This document shows positions 37,330 through 47,658 of a stretch of 64,000 bases of DNA, piece by piece. How positions within the stretch are numbered: position 1 is the stretch's first letter; every line of letters begins with the position of its first letter. The translations under genes were made by a program, and so were the position numbers. The stretch covers positions 4,829,820 through 4,893,819 of the forward strand of contig CM067569.1 of NCBI GenBank assembly GCA_034336665.1, given 5' to 3'. The DNA comes from Luscinia megarhynchos (lineage: Eukaryota > Chordata > Aves > Passeriformes > Turdidae). Under the pieces are notes generated by a model. It was not told the origin of the DNA. It ran no database searches and was given only the letters and a program-made list of their open reading frames with translations.

Positions 37330-37512
37330 CAAACTAAAAGAAGGAAGAGTTTTTTTACAATGAGTGTGTGAAACTCTGGCACAGGTAGCCCAGAGAAGCT
37401 ACCCCATCCCTGGGAACTGTTCAAGGAAAGATTGGTTGGGGTTGGAGCAACCTGGTCTAGTGGAATGAGATTATCTTTACTAACTATTTTAGGACTCTGT
37501 AATTCTATAAAG
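37330..37512 (+). mobile_element. CR1 LINE, 3' fragment (diverged)
   Basis: A + strand CR1 recognisable from CTCTGGCACAGGTAGCCCAG, CCCATCCCTGGGAACTGTTC and GCAACCTGGTCTAGTGGAAT. The terminal part is strongly decayed. Confidence 0.85.
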
Positions 37513-39164
37513 AATAAAGGAAAGTGTGGCCCTGAGGTGCTCTGTAGCAATAATAAATTCAACCATAAATTTCTAGGACTGGACAGGTGTATAACTGAGC
37601 CTTATCCCAGAACAAGGACACTCTGGATGCAAAAACTGCTCTAGGGGAGGTTCATCATATGGAAGTGGTACCCAGCCCACACAAGGAAATAATTTCTGCT
37701 GCTTATCTACAAGCTCTTCTGCAATGTTGGGTGAACTGAAGTCAAATACTACACTTTAAAAGACAATTACGTGTCTTTCACTTCCTCAAGTCCCTCTAAA
37801 GCCAAATAGTGCTATCTAATCTAAACCACCCCAGCTCTTCTCCATCCCCTCAGACACATGCTGTGCATTACATTTCTGCAGAAATCCACTTCAGTCTGCT
37901 TCAGCAATCCCTTTGAAGTCCCTGGAAGCTTATCTGCTCTCCAGCAAGCAAGGGTGTGTCTCCAGGCCAGCTTGCAGGCGACCACAAAGCAGAAATTTAT
38001 CCCAGAGGCCACAGGTGGCTCTCTGGGGATTTGTTTTCTCTGAGTATAAAGAAATCTCCAGAAGTTACCCCAGAAAAAAGGGCTTCTAAGGCTGTCAATG
38101 CTGCTGAGTGTGAGTGGGAATGTAGTGTGGGCATGGCCCACCAGGACTGAAAAACCTTCAAGATAGCACTGAAAGTGGTCACAGCTTGTGACAAAACTGA
38201 GCAGGCAAAGCCAAAGTGGGGTTGGCACGAGCAACCTGCCTGTCTCCTCTCCAAACCCCAGCAAATCCCCCAGGTGCCCCCACCAGCATCAGCCTTTCCC
38301 TGCCTAGCTCCATTCCCACTCTCCAGAGGGTGTTGGACCCCACTCCCCCTGCCCCATCACCATCCTCATCCTCCTTTCCTAGTAACCACAAATACTTTGC
38401 CTAAATAAAAAACTGGAAAATGGTTTTAATGCCACAGGAGAAAAGAAAAAAACAAATCTGACATTAATCCTGAGATGAAAATGGTTGAGCAAGTATTTAT
38501 GTTGATTTAGGGCTGTTCTTGTTACATTCTTGAAACTACTGAGGTTATCTTGTAATCCATCTGAATTGCAGCTTGTGGCATTTTGAGCTAATTTTCAATT
38601 GTGCTGCATTTAACTATTCTTTACCTCCTTCTGCCTCCCAGCATTTGTGGAAAAACACTCATCAGGGTTAGGAAAGCTAAGCCTATAGCCTCTGAGATGT
38701 CTTTGCATCAGAAAATTGAGACAGTTTTTCATAAAAAGACAAATTTTGGTGTCTGATGAGATTTTGGACTCTGTTGAGAGGCCACTTTTGCAGGGCTGGG
38801 TTGTGGCTGGAGGAGGGTTCACTGAGCAGCTCCCTTTCTGTTTATTTTCTGAATGTTTTGAGTGAATGCACATCTCTACAGATGTTTAGAGAGCAGCAGC
38901 ACTGGAGATGAGGTTTATTTATTCACAAGATATGTATCATGCAAACAGCTGTGCACTGCTTCTCCTCACTGCTCTGGTGATGAGATTCAGCTCCCAGCCC
39001 ACAGATCCCACGGGGAGAGGCAGCAGAGCCCCCAGGAGTGGGTCTGCTCTGCCTGGGGGCTCCTGCCTCTCCTCCAGCATCAGGACATGGAGCTGATCCC
39101 TTCCTGGAGCTGGAGCTCTGTGCTGCAGCTGGAAAGGGGAGGAAAACTGGACATGACCCAGCAC

Positions 39165-39335
39165 TCACAGGATGCCCAGAGAAGCTGTGGCTGCCCCATC
39201 CCTGAAGTGTTCAAGGCCAGGCTGGACAGGGTTTGGAGCAACCTGGGACAGTGGAAGGTGCCCATGGCAGGGGAAGTTCAACTAGCTGGCCTTTAAAAGT
39301 TCTTCCAACTCAAACCATTCCATGATTGTAGTATG
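39165..39335 (+). mobile_element. CR1 LINE, 3' fragment (about 170 bp)
   Basis: A + strand CR1 with GAGAAGCTGTGGCTGCCCCA, GGCCAGGCTGGACAGGGTTT and the terminus AACCATTCCATGATTG. It is the last CR1 before the FGFR2 promoter. Confidence 0.9.
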
Positions 39336-41196
39336 GGTATGAGGATTTTGGAAGTCTTTTCCCCTCTGGTGAAGTTAATTCTCCCATCATTCTCTCTATT
39401 AACACAAGAGCTCCAAATGGGTGGTGAATTTGTCAGAGTTTTGGATGCAAGGGCATTAGGAGGTATTATTTGCTGGGCAGTTTGGTGATCTTCTCAGAAT
39501 CCAAGGAAAGGAAGCCTCAGTACAAAACCCAGCAGTTAACATCTCCAAAGACCAGACAGATTTTCCTGGAGTACAAAGCAACTGGATGCCTCTAAGCACA
39601 TGGGATCACAGTACGATTTTCCTCTGGGATCTTTTGCAAGTTGCTCCGAGGAAAGTGGGGTTAACCCTATTTTTCACGTGCCTCTGGAAAATGCTCCTGG
39701 TCTGCTCTTTACCCCTTAAACCACCAGAAGCCTGGGGATCCGAGGCAGGAATGAAGGAAGAAAGAAAAGAAACCTTGTATTCCCCGAAGAAAACATTGTA
39801 TTTCCCCATCATGTCCTGGCTCCACGACAGTTTTAGTGAGAGCAGCATATGAGCACCTTCCTCTCCTCCTTCAGCTTCTTTTCCCTTTTGTCCCTTCTCT
39901 TGACCCCTGGGCATGGAAATACACCCACTGCTTGTAGCTGCTCCTGCCTGTTTGTTTGCAGAGACAGGGTTAAAACTGCATTATTTCTTATCTGTAAATG
40001 ATGTTTTTTTCCTGTTGAGCACAATTACAAATGCAGCTCATTTGCCCTTAGCTCAATTTTTCACCACTTGTTCCTCCCCCCCTCCCCACCCTTGGTTGTA
40101 CTCTGGCGATCACAGCAGTTTCTGTTTAAAATGTTTCAGTTTCTCTGTTTTCTACAATTAACCAGGAGCTTGTTGCTACATGTGGAGCAGGGCGGGACTG
40201 CTGATGCCTTTTTTTTTTCCTCGGAAAGTAGATTGCTGAATGTAAGGCTTCAGGGAATAAAATTTACAGGAGAGAAATTGCCTTATATGTTTTTAAGGCA
40301 GAGCTACCTCGCTGGCCAACTCAGGATTTCACCCTTTGCATGCCATGAAAAACTCTTTTTAGAGTTAATGCTTTCTGTAAATCTGTGATCAGTGTTTTTT
40401 CAGTTCCTCACTCCTTACTACTCTTTTCTTGTCCTCTGAGGCCAAAATTGAATTTGTTGCTTTCAGATGTGTTGCTGAATTGCTCTGATTTGCAAGTAAC
40501 AAGGCTGAATATTCCAGTAAAAATTTGGAGCCCTGTTTAGAATCTCCATTTTTAAGAGATTTTTGAGATTTATCATTTGTCACTAATCACCATTATGCCT
40601 TTTTTCAAGGGACCTGCACAATTTTGGGACCCATCCAGCTGGGGAAGGCAGGGAGAGGCTATTTATCATGAAAATCCCGTGGGACAGAGTTGGTTCTCCA
40701 AGGCTCTCTTTGGCAAATTAAGGAGCACTGGAATTAAAACCAAGCAAAACCATTGCTGCACATCCTCATGGACCTGCTGTATTCCTCCCACTAGAGGACA
40801 GCAGCTGGGTTATGCAGCCACCAGGAGCATTTCACAGCAGAAGCAAGAATAAAACAGCCCTACCCTTCCTGTAGAAACTTGTTCCTTTCTAGTGGTTTTC
40901 ACATAATGAATCCCAGTGAATATTTAACTAAGTCTCCCCTGTAATCAAGTTTCTGGCCTCTTTACTTGTACCCACAGTGCAAAACTTTTCCTGACCCATT
41001 GAGTTCAGCAGCCCTGGGAGTCTCCAGCAGGATCTCTGCTCAGCTGGCATGAGAGTTCTTGGGTTTTTCTCATCCACCAATCACCAATACAACCTTTGCT
41101 GCTCTTTAAGAAATGGAATCTGACCTCAACTTGGCTGTCTAAATCAAAGGCAGGCCTTCTCTTCAAGCCCTGAAATATGGCTGTGTGTTTATACAT

Positions 41197-41232
41197 ATAT
41201 GAATATTCATTCATATGCATATGAATATTCAG
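41197..41232 (+). promoter_or_regulatory. Paired palindromes resembling POU-factor (MORE) sites
   Basis: ATGAATATTCAT at 41199-41210 is a perfect 12-base palindrome fitting the ATG(A/C)ATAT(G/T)CAT form bound by POU dimers. A second copy with one change lies 22 bases on (41221-41232). Between them is TCATATGCATATGA, itself a perfect palindrome. The arrangement is visible; protein binding is inference. Confidence 0.3.
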
Positions 41233-42734
41233 TAATGAAAGTCTGGATTTCATGCAAAGCAAGCTTCCCTACAACCCTTTATTTAAAACAGAAAAGAATG
41301 AAGGAGAAAAGGGTGTTTCTGGATCTGTGGAAGCAAGGAAAAAGGGCAGTTTGGGTCTGTGTGGGGGAAAACTTTCTGTGACTTTGGTTTAAGGAACTGT
41401 ATCAAATTGTCTTTGGAACTTTATCTGCCTGACCATTACCTTTCCATCCCATTTTTGGGGACTGCAGCTTGTGAACGTGGTTACAGAGTTAACAAATGAG
41501 GGCTGTTAAACCTCGATGCATCTCTGTCTATGTGGAGGCTTCCTTGGGCAGATCACTGGCTGCTCTCCCAGGCAATCCAGCATCTCAAGTGAAATTGTGG
41601 GTACCACAATCACCTGGCAAAGTGGGGGAGGAGGTAACCTTACAGTGGGGACTGGAGCTGATAAAAGGCATGGCTTTCACTGGGAGAGACACATAAAGGA
41701 AGGAGCAAATGCCTGTGAAAACTATGGCAGGAGATAGGGAAGGGAAATTATGAGCAAAGGATGGGGAGAGGAGAAAGAATATGAACTGGAAAATGCTGAC
41801 TTGAAAGATATTTGAGGGTTAAGAAGAATGAGGCAGGGAAATAGTTGTAGGCATTTAGTGCTTTATTACCCAAGGTGGGAAGTAGAAGAATTATTTTTAT
41901 TTTATATTTTTAACTGCTACAGAGGGACTGTGCCTGTTTGTGCCTGCACCTGGGCCTGTGGGAGAGCAGACTGGAAACACAGAGCTTGGCACTGCAGCAG
42001 AGGATTTGGGAAGCAGGAGGGATCTGCTGGGATTTGGAGCTGTGGGACAGCAGGGTCACAGGACAGACAGCACAGAGTGCTCACACTGTGGGTCTCTGCC
42101 TTCCAGTTCCCTGCTCCTTGCAGGATTTAAATGTAACACGAACCCTGGTGTAAGGCTGACTTCACACCTTCTGCTCTGAGGCTGTGCCTGGAAGTTGGAG
42201 CACCTCTGCTGAACCCTGCGGTGTCACAGGAGAGGAATCTGATCTGATGTAACGCTGCAGGGGAAGCTGCCACAACCACCAGCTGGTCCAGTGAGACACA
42301 GGGCTCCAGTAAAACAAACCAGTGGGTATTGATCAGCTGCAAGCAGAAATGAGAAGTGCTCGGGCCAACAAGCAAAATATACCCAAGTTCTGTAATAGAA
42401 GGAAAAGTTTTCTTGGCAGCCTTTGTCTTCTCGTTTTTGCAGTCTGGCTCTGTCTTGCTGTGCCCTGCTCAGCACTCAGAAGGAGTTTATTCACAGGGCT
42501 TCTTGCAGCCTGCTTTAAAGGAGCTCTCTGCTAAAAGATCTTCTCCAATGGATGCTGCTTTCCACTCTTTTAGAAATGATACTGTTCCCCGAGAGCCAGG
42601 GGTGCTCTACCAGGACAGCGTGTGACAAATTCTTTATGAGGGAATACATAATAAATTGAGGATTTTCTTTTATTTTGATTATTTAGTATTCAATATTTGC
42701 ATTATGGAAGTGCCTGGAGGTTCCAGCTGAGATC

Positions 42735-42960
42735 AGTGTCCTATTGTTCTAAGCCATGCATAAAAACATGGTCAGAGACGAGGAGCTTACCATCTAAATA
42801 GATGAACTGGATAAAGGGTGGGAGACAGGAAGCTTCTATTATTCTCATTTCATAGCTGGGGAGCTTGGACACAGACAAATTAAGTGCCTTTCCCAGGAAA
42901 GCAAATGGAAAAGGGAAGAAATCATGGAATGTCCAGGATCTCAGTGTAATACCCTGCTCA
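42735..42960 (+). mobile_element. Ancient MIR/CORE-like SINE remnant
   Basis: Positions 42836-42905 read as a diverged MIR core and 3' region: TATTATTCTCATTTCATAG, then a GGGG-GCTTGGACACAGA stretch, then AATTAAGTGCCTTTCCCAGG. The preceding AGGAGCTTACCATCTAAATA is also a phrase I associate with old amniote SINE-like repeats. The match is from memory and has no alignment behind it. If right, this is a pre-avian transposon fossil kept near FGFR2. Confidence 0.5.
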
Positions 42961-44159
42961 GAACACCCCACATTTCCTGTTTAAACATGTCTTGCAAAAC
43001 TGTAATGAAAACAACAAATATTTGTTTGGAATATTTTCCTTAAGACACACAAAATGAGAGGAGCAGCAGAAAGGTTACATGGCTACAAGGCATAACAATC
43101 CGAGGGGAGTGTTGATACTCAAATGCCATTACAAGACATTGACACAGCAGCAGTGAAAATAAGATTTTTTTCTCAACTGCTTGGCCTTACTGCCTGAAAA
43201 AGTATTTCCTAGAATATCCAGCTGTTCATAAAGAAGAGGAAGATCAAAAATTGATAGACAAAGGCAATTTATTTGCCCCCTTCTCTAGCTTAACCAAAAT
43301 TAGGATTTCTTGTTTGGTAAACACCCAGTAAAACCATCCCTTGATGGCCCAAGAAATGCAGCCCCCCCTCCTCATACACATTTTGCTGCCAAAGAACTTC
43401 GTAGCCCATCTGCTTCACACTTTCATGGATAATTATTTGGATCTTTTGGCATTAAAATAATTAATTGTTATCTCAATTTTTCAGTTTAGCAGCATCTTGA
43501 ATTAATACCTGGTGAGAACTAGTGATGGAAGGCTCTCTGTTGTAGCTTTTAATTTAGGACAGGGTTATTTCCATATGAAATGACTTTTCCCTAAGACACT
43601 GAAAAATCTATGGAGCAACTTTGCCTGAAAGTTTTTGTCTTTGAAATTTTTTTTTTGTTTTTGAAACCTTTTTATCTTTGAAAAAAATTATATTTTCAGA
43701 AGTGGGTTCCTATGATTTGCTCTTTGGTACCCTAAAAAAAAAGTTTGAAGCTGCCCAGAAAGAGAACCATAAACACTTTGGAAACCAGGTAAATATTTTA
43801 GCTGCCAAAGTTTGGGTTTAGATACTTAGCTTTGGAAGAGCTTTAAGGAAAAAAAGATTTAAAATAAAAATAAATTTTAGACAAGCATTTAATCATATCC
43901 AGCATGGGCAGGAGAAATTTTTGGATGGGACAGCTGACAGGGAAGCATTGTTGGTTCCCACAGTCTTTCATGGAGGAAACTCTTGGTGATGTGTGTGGTT
44001 GAATTTGCATCTAGAAGATTTCTCTCCATAGACCTCCAAGACTTGAAAGTGTGGGCTTTCATTTTCTTTCACTTTTTTCCTACTTTAACTTCTTGTATTT
44101 TATTCCTGTTCTCATCAGATGGAGCTGTGGCATGTTAGCAGGTCCTGCACCTGGAGAAT

Positions 44160-44770
44160 AGATGAGTGCTGCAGAGCTTTCTCCCGCGGGTACCCGTGGC
44201 CGCCCTTGCCATCTGTCCGCACCGTGCCGGGAGCTGGGGCTGCTCCTCCCCGGAGCTCTCGGAGGAGCCCCGGCTGCCCTGCTCTCTGCAGCACTTGAAA
44301 GAAATGTCAGAGAGTCTGCAAGGAGCAGAGCTGAGCGCTCAGGAGCTCTGCGCCGTGCTGTTTGCCGCATCACTCGCAGGCACTGCTTGCCCATCTCACC
44401 CCATCTCTTTGTCACCTGCTGAACCTTCTGCCTCCATCCCTTCCAGCTGGGCTCTGCTGGGTCCAGGCACACCTTCACCTTACCCCGCCAGGTAAAAGAG
44501 ATGCTGGGCAGCAATGAATCCATCTCCTCACCCCTGCGTGCCCCCGGCTGGGGATTTGGCCGAGCCCAGCGGTTTTTGGGACCCTGCCCCTGTTGAACAT
44601 TAACTGTGTCCCTGCCTGTGTCGACCGGAGCTCGGCTGACAGCAGCGACAAAGAGCTGGCAGGGCTGAAAGATTCAATTTAACTTTCTTTCTCCTCCCCC
44701 GCTTCCATATGCGAGGGCACACAGCGCTGTTCCTGCTTTTGAAACTTGCGGGGCAAAGGAGCATTGGTGT
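44160..44770 (+). promoter_or_regulatory. Upstream CpG cluster, about 2.4 kb before the FGFR2 island
   Basis: About 600 bases are clearly richer in CpG than their surroundings, for example CCGCGGGTACCCG near 44184 and GTCGACCGGAGCTCGG near 44620. A CAG/GTAAAA donor-like site occurs at 44491. An open frame at 44166-44495 ends near it but resembles nothing known. This may be an enhancer or an alternative first exon of FGFR2. Confidence 0.35.
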
Positions 44771-45690
44771 CCTCATTTTCCTTCCTCCCTATTGATGTAT
44801 CATTGCCAGGATGAAAAAGGACGTCTCAAGAGCTTTTGAAAAAATGGGTGACTACTCAAGACATTTTATAAAGGAGGAAGAATGGGAGAGAAAATAGGGC
44901 TCGGTAGGGGGTAGAAGGAGCCTGAATGTGTGCCTTGTCTGTCTATTCTTTCTCTTGAAACCTGGAGCTGTTGTTCCTATTTCAGTTCAAACTGTCACCT
45001 TTAGTTCATGATGGCTTTACTGCCCTTGCTCCTGAACCTCAACAGATTGGGGCTTATTTACCTATTCACACTCTGCTGTGGAACCTCATTAATAGGCTTA
45101 TTAGCCACACCATTCACGTGCAGGAGGGCTCACAGAAAAGATCCCAGCCACTTTGAGAGGAGGAGGAAAAAACTGTAAAGAGATTATGCTCTCATTCAGC
45201 AGCCTAACTGCTATGAAAGGCTCCCTGGGCCCACTGAGATCTCTTGAAGCCTAAATATGATGACAGAATTGATCTCCCCCCACCACCCCTTTAATTCCAA
45301 ACATGCTTCTGCTTTTCCCAGATTGAGGAGCTGGGCTGTTGTGGCCACTTTAGGAGAATGTGGCTCGTTTAAGAGAAAAGGCTGCTATTGATAGAATGCT
45401 ATCTTTTCATCCTCCAAAAGAATAAATTCTGACAAGTGCTTCCAGACCTTGGAAATAGGTGTTCTGATTTGTCATTTTTAGTGGAATGCTTCCTTTTCTT
45501 TCAGAGTATGCAAAGATATGGATGAATAGGGAAAGGTATTGCAGCTTCCTGTGCCGGACAATAATTTATGTGAGAATGTGTTAACAGTGTTTTCAATGGG
45601 CCATGGACATGCCCAGTGCTGGGAAAATTGGATCTTGACTGTGACATCTCAGCTTCTCAATTAGAACACTCAGATGTCTGTTACTTTAGG

Positions 45691-45864
45691 AACAACACAA
45701 CAACAACAACAACAACAAAACCCAAAAAAAACCAAAACAAAAAACCCAACCAAACACTCCCCCCCAAAACTACAAAAAAACCACCAGAAGCAAACAACCC
45801 CTCCAAAAAAAACCCCACCCTCTCCAACCCTTAAAAATCCCCCAAAACCAAAAAAACCTAAACC
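45691..45864 (+). repeat. Nearly pure A/C tract with a (CAA)n start
   Basis: About 174 bases consist almost only of A and C on the + strand, with two G and around nine T. It begins as a CAA triplet repeat and decays into mixed A and C runs. The opposite strand is a G/T tract that gives a Phe/Gly/Val-rich spurious open frame. Confidence 0.92.
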
Positions 45865-46888
45865 TGTGTTTCCAATCAATTACAAATTTTTCTGACATCC
45901 TTCATGAAGACTGCAGTAGTGAAAGGAAAATACATGCTGGGAGGTAAGTACATATTCCACAGAAAACTTGTTTTCAAGTTTTTGGTGCCTAGGTGTGTGT
46001 AAATAGACTTACACTATGTGTCCTCAGTCCTTGAAAATCCCCTTGATCAATACCACACACAACATATAAAATGTACAGTAGAGCTTAAATAAAGTAACAT
46101 TAAATTGATCAACACTGATTAAATTTGAGGCAACCACCACTTATTGATTTTGTTGTCAGGCTGACTCTACGCAAGGAAGCTTTACACAGACTCCATATTC
46201 AAAACCTTCTAGCTGATGGTATCTAAAGCAAATGTTTTATTAAGCAAGGATCAGGCTAAGCTATATTGAATTCTAAATACCCATATTATGCAGTTTTACA
46301 TCTGTGTGTCCAAACAAACGATGTTTGCATAACTTTTCGACAACTTTTCCCATTTGGGCACCACACAGACAGGTATTAAAAGTGCGCTGTCAGACCAATT
46401 CACGGGGCAGTTGGAATCAGGCTTTGAACTGAGAGGGTGATTTTTGGAGCGGGTGTTATCCAACCATCCTGTCTAGATGGAACTGGCCACGGGCCAGCCA
46501 TGGCTGAGCCTGAAACACTTCGGGAGAGGCCATGGATTCTGAGCCTGGAACACTTGAGGAGAGGTTGCAGGGACGGCTGCTGAGCTGGTACGCTTTTTGC
46601 GAGAGGATGCGGATGCTGCCCAGGCTCAACCAGCGCGGCGGCACTCGCCTCGCTCCCCATCTTTCCTTTCCAAAAGCTCTGAGCGGAGCAGCCGTCGGGA
46701 GCTGCGCGGGTGCCTCCCTGCACCCTGCGGGACGAGCTGTCCCGCTCTCCGGGCAGGCAGCGGCCGGAGCGGGCTCCCCGCTCCCCGCTCCCCGCCCCGG
46801 TGCGCCGAGCACCCGCGAGCCTCGGGCGGGCCGGGGGCTGCCGGCTCGCAGCCCGGAGGGCCGGGCAGGGGGAAGGGGCTCGGCGGCG

Positions 46889-46893
46889 ATTGG
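46889..46893 (-). promoter_or_regulatory. Inverted CCAAT box in the FGFR2 promoter
   Basis: ATTGG, set in GGCGATTGGC, is a good match to the NF-Y site in reverse orientation. It lies about 100-170 bases upstream of the likely start region, a usual distance for NF-Y. Binding is inferred from the motif only. Confidence 0.4.
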
Positions 46894-46981
46894 CAGAGCC
46901 CGGCAGCGCCGTCCAGGAAACGGCTCGGGTTGCAGCGGGGGGAGTGACCGAGGGAGGAGGAAGGAGCCGGAGGAGTGCGCC

Positions 46982-47004
46982 GAGAGGGGGGAAAGGGGGG
47001 AGAG
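46982..47004 (+). repeat. Perfect 23-bp polypurine mirror repeat (H-DNA motif)
   Basis: Reading outward from 46993, both arms give A, six G, then AGAG, so the sequence is a perfect mirror repeat made only of purines. It continues as pure purine to 47010. Mirror-symmetric purine tracts can form intramolecular triplex DNA. It lies next to the likely FGFR2 transcription start. Confidence 0.7.
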
Positions 47005-47075
47005 AGAAAACCCACCTCCCACCCGAGGGGGCTGTCGGCGTGACAAAGCTGCGGCGGCTCGGGGCGGGCGGCTGG

Positions 47076-47177
47076 ATGGAGCGGAGCGGGACCCGCGGCG
47101 CGCTGCTCGGCGATGCCCGCGCGGGGGAGGAGGCAGCTGGCGCCGGGCACGGCGGGCTCGCCCCTCTGAGGCGGTAG
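47076..47177 (+). other. Exon 1 uORF, 33 residues
   Basis: This ATG opens a frame of 33 codons and TAG inside exon 1, if transcription starts upstream of it. The peptide is rich in Gly, Ala and Arg, as expected from the base composition. It may only act on scanning ribosomes. Confidence 0.3.
47113..47169 (+). other. Exon 1 uORF, 18 residues
   Basis: This second upstream frame, beginning MPARGRR, overlaps the first in another frame and ends at TGA 47167-47169. Its use is inferred only. Confidence 0.25.
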
Positions 47178-47283
47178 CCGCTGCGGCCGAGCCAGGGCAC
47201 GGCACGGCACGGGACGGGGCGCCGGGCCGGCTCCTGCCTCGCCTCGCCGCCCTCCTGCCTGCCCCGGGCGCGTCCCGCGGGGG

Positions 47284-47328
47284 ATGCGCGGCGCTGCGCC
47301 GCTGCGGGCTCGCCAGCCCGCGCAGTGA
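47284..47328 (+). other. Exon 1 uORF, 14 residues
   Basis: This third upstream frame, beginning MRGAAPLR, has G at -3 and ends at TGA 47326-47328, 123 bases before the donor. It is a plausible regulatory uORF, not supported beyond its sequence. Confidence 0.3.
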
Positions 47329-47462
47329 CCGCGGCCGCTGCGCCGGAGTTTCGCCCCGTCCCGGGTCCCGGGAGCCGCCGCTCGGCACCGCGCCCCAGCC
47401 CGGGAGCCGCCGCTCGCAGCGGAGCCCGCCCGCCCGGCGCTCTCGCCGCAGGTAAAGGCAGC

Positions 47463-47513
47463 GGGCGGGCCGGGGAGGGGGCGGCCCGGGGCTGGGCTGG
47501 GCTGGGCTGGGGG
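47463..47513 (+). repeat. Two G-quadruplex motifs at the start of FGFR2 intron 1
   Basis: Positions 47463-47481 contain four G runs separated by C, CC and A. Positions 47488-47513 contain GGGCT repeated with 2-base loops. Both fit the G3+N1-7 pattern on the sense strand. They start 11 bases after the exon 1 donor, so the transcript could fold here and the DNA could favour R-loops. Confidence 0.7.
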
Positions 47514-47542
47514 TCCCGCCGCGATCTCGGCGCCGTGTGCGC

Positions 47543-47658
47543 GCTCCGGGGCTGTGCGGGGCTCGGGGGATCCCCCCTCCCCGGGGTGCGGGGCTCCGGG
47601 GCTGTGCGGGGCTCCGGGGATCCCCCCTCCCCGGGGTGCGGGGCTCCGGGGCTGTGCC
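47543..47658 (+). repeat. 50-bp GC-rich tandem repeat in FGFR2 intron 1
   Basis: There are two full 50-base copies (47543-47592 and 47593-47642) and 16 bases of a third. They differ at very few positions. Each copy has a palindrome centred on GATC (GGGGGATCCCCC in the first, GGGGATCCCC in the second). The near identity suggests a recent duplication, so copy number may vary between individuals. Confidence 0.85.

Larger units (their letters stand above)
34263..41196. other. Intergenic block, no supported gene
   Basis: Contains CR1 fragments at 37330 and 39165. The remainder is unique AT-rich sequence with chance frames under about 150 codons. Confidence 0.6.
41233..46579. other. Proximal upstream region of FGFR2, no supported gene
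   Basis: The last 5 kb before the promoter hold the old SINE remnant (42735), the upstream CpG cluster (44160), a stretch at 44780-45170 that reads like conserved non-coding DNA, and the A/C tract (45691). No exon can be supported. Confidence 0.6.
47050..47451 (+). other. FGFR2: FGFR2 exon 1 (non-coding; 5' end approximate)
   Basis: The exon is defined by its 3' end: CGCAG followed by GTAAAG at 47452, a strong donor, in the CpG island about 4.2 kb upstream of exon 2. Human FGFR2 likewise has a non-coding first exon and a short first intron. The 5' end is a guess; initiation could be 50-150 bases further upstream. The exon holds three short upstream ORFs, all closed before the donor. It has no frame that joins to the receptor coding sequence. 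Confidence 0.75.

Noticed and set aside
1..46000. ATE1, the next gene upstream of FGFR2 in mammals
   Set aside because: No arginyltransferase-like reading was seen. The mammalian gap is larger than the upstream DNA present here, as I recall.
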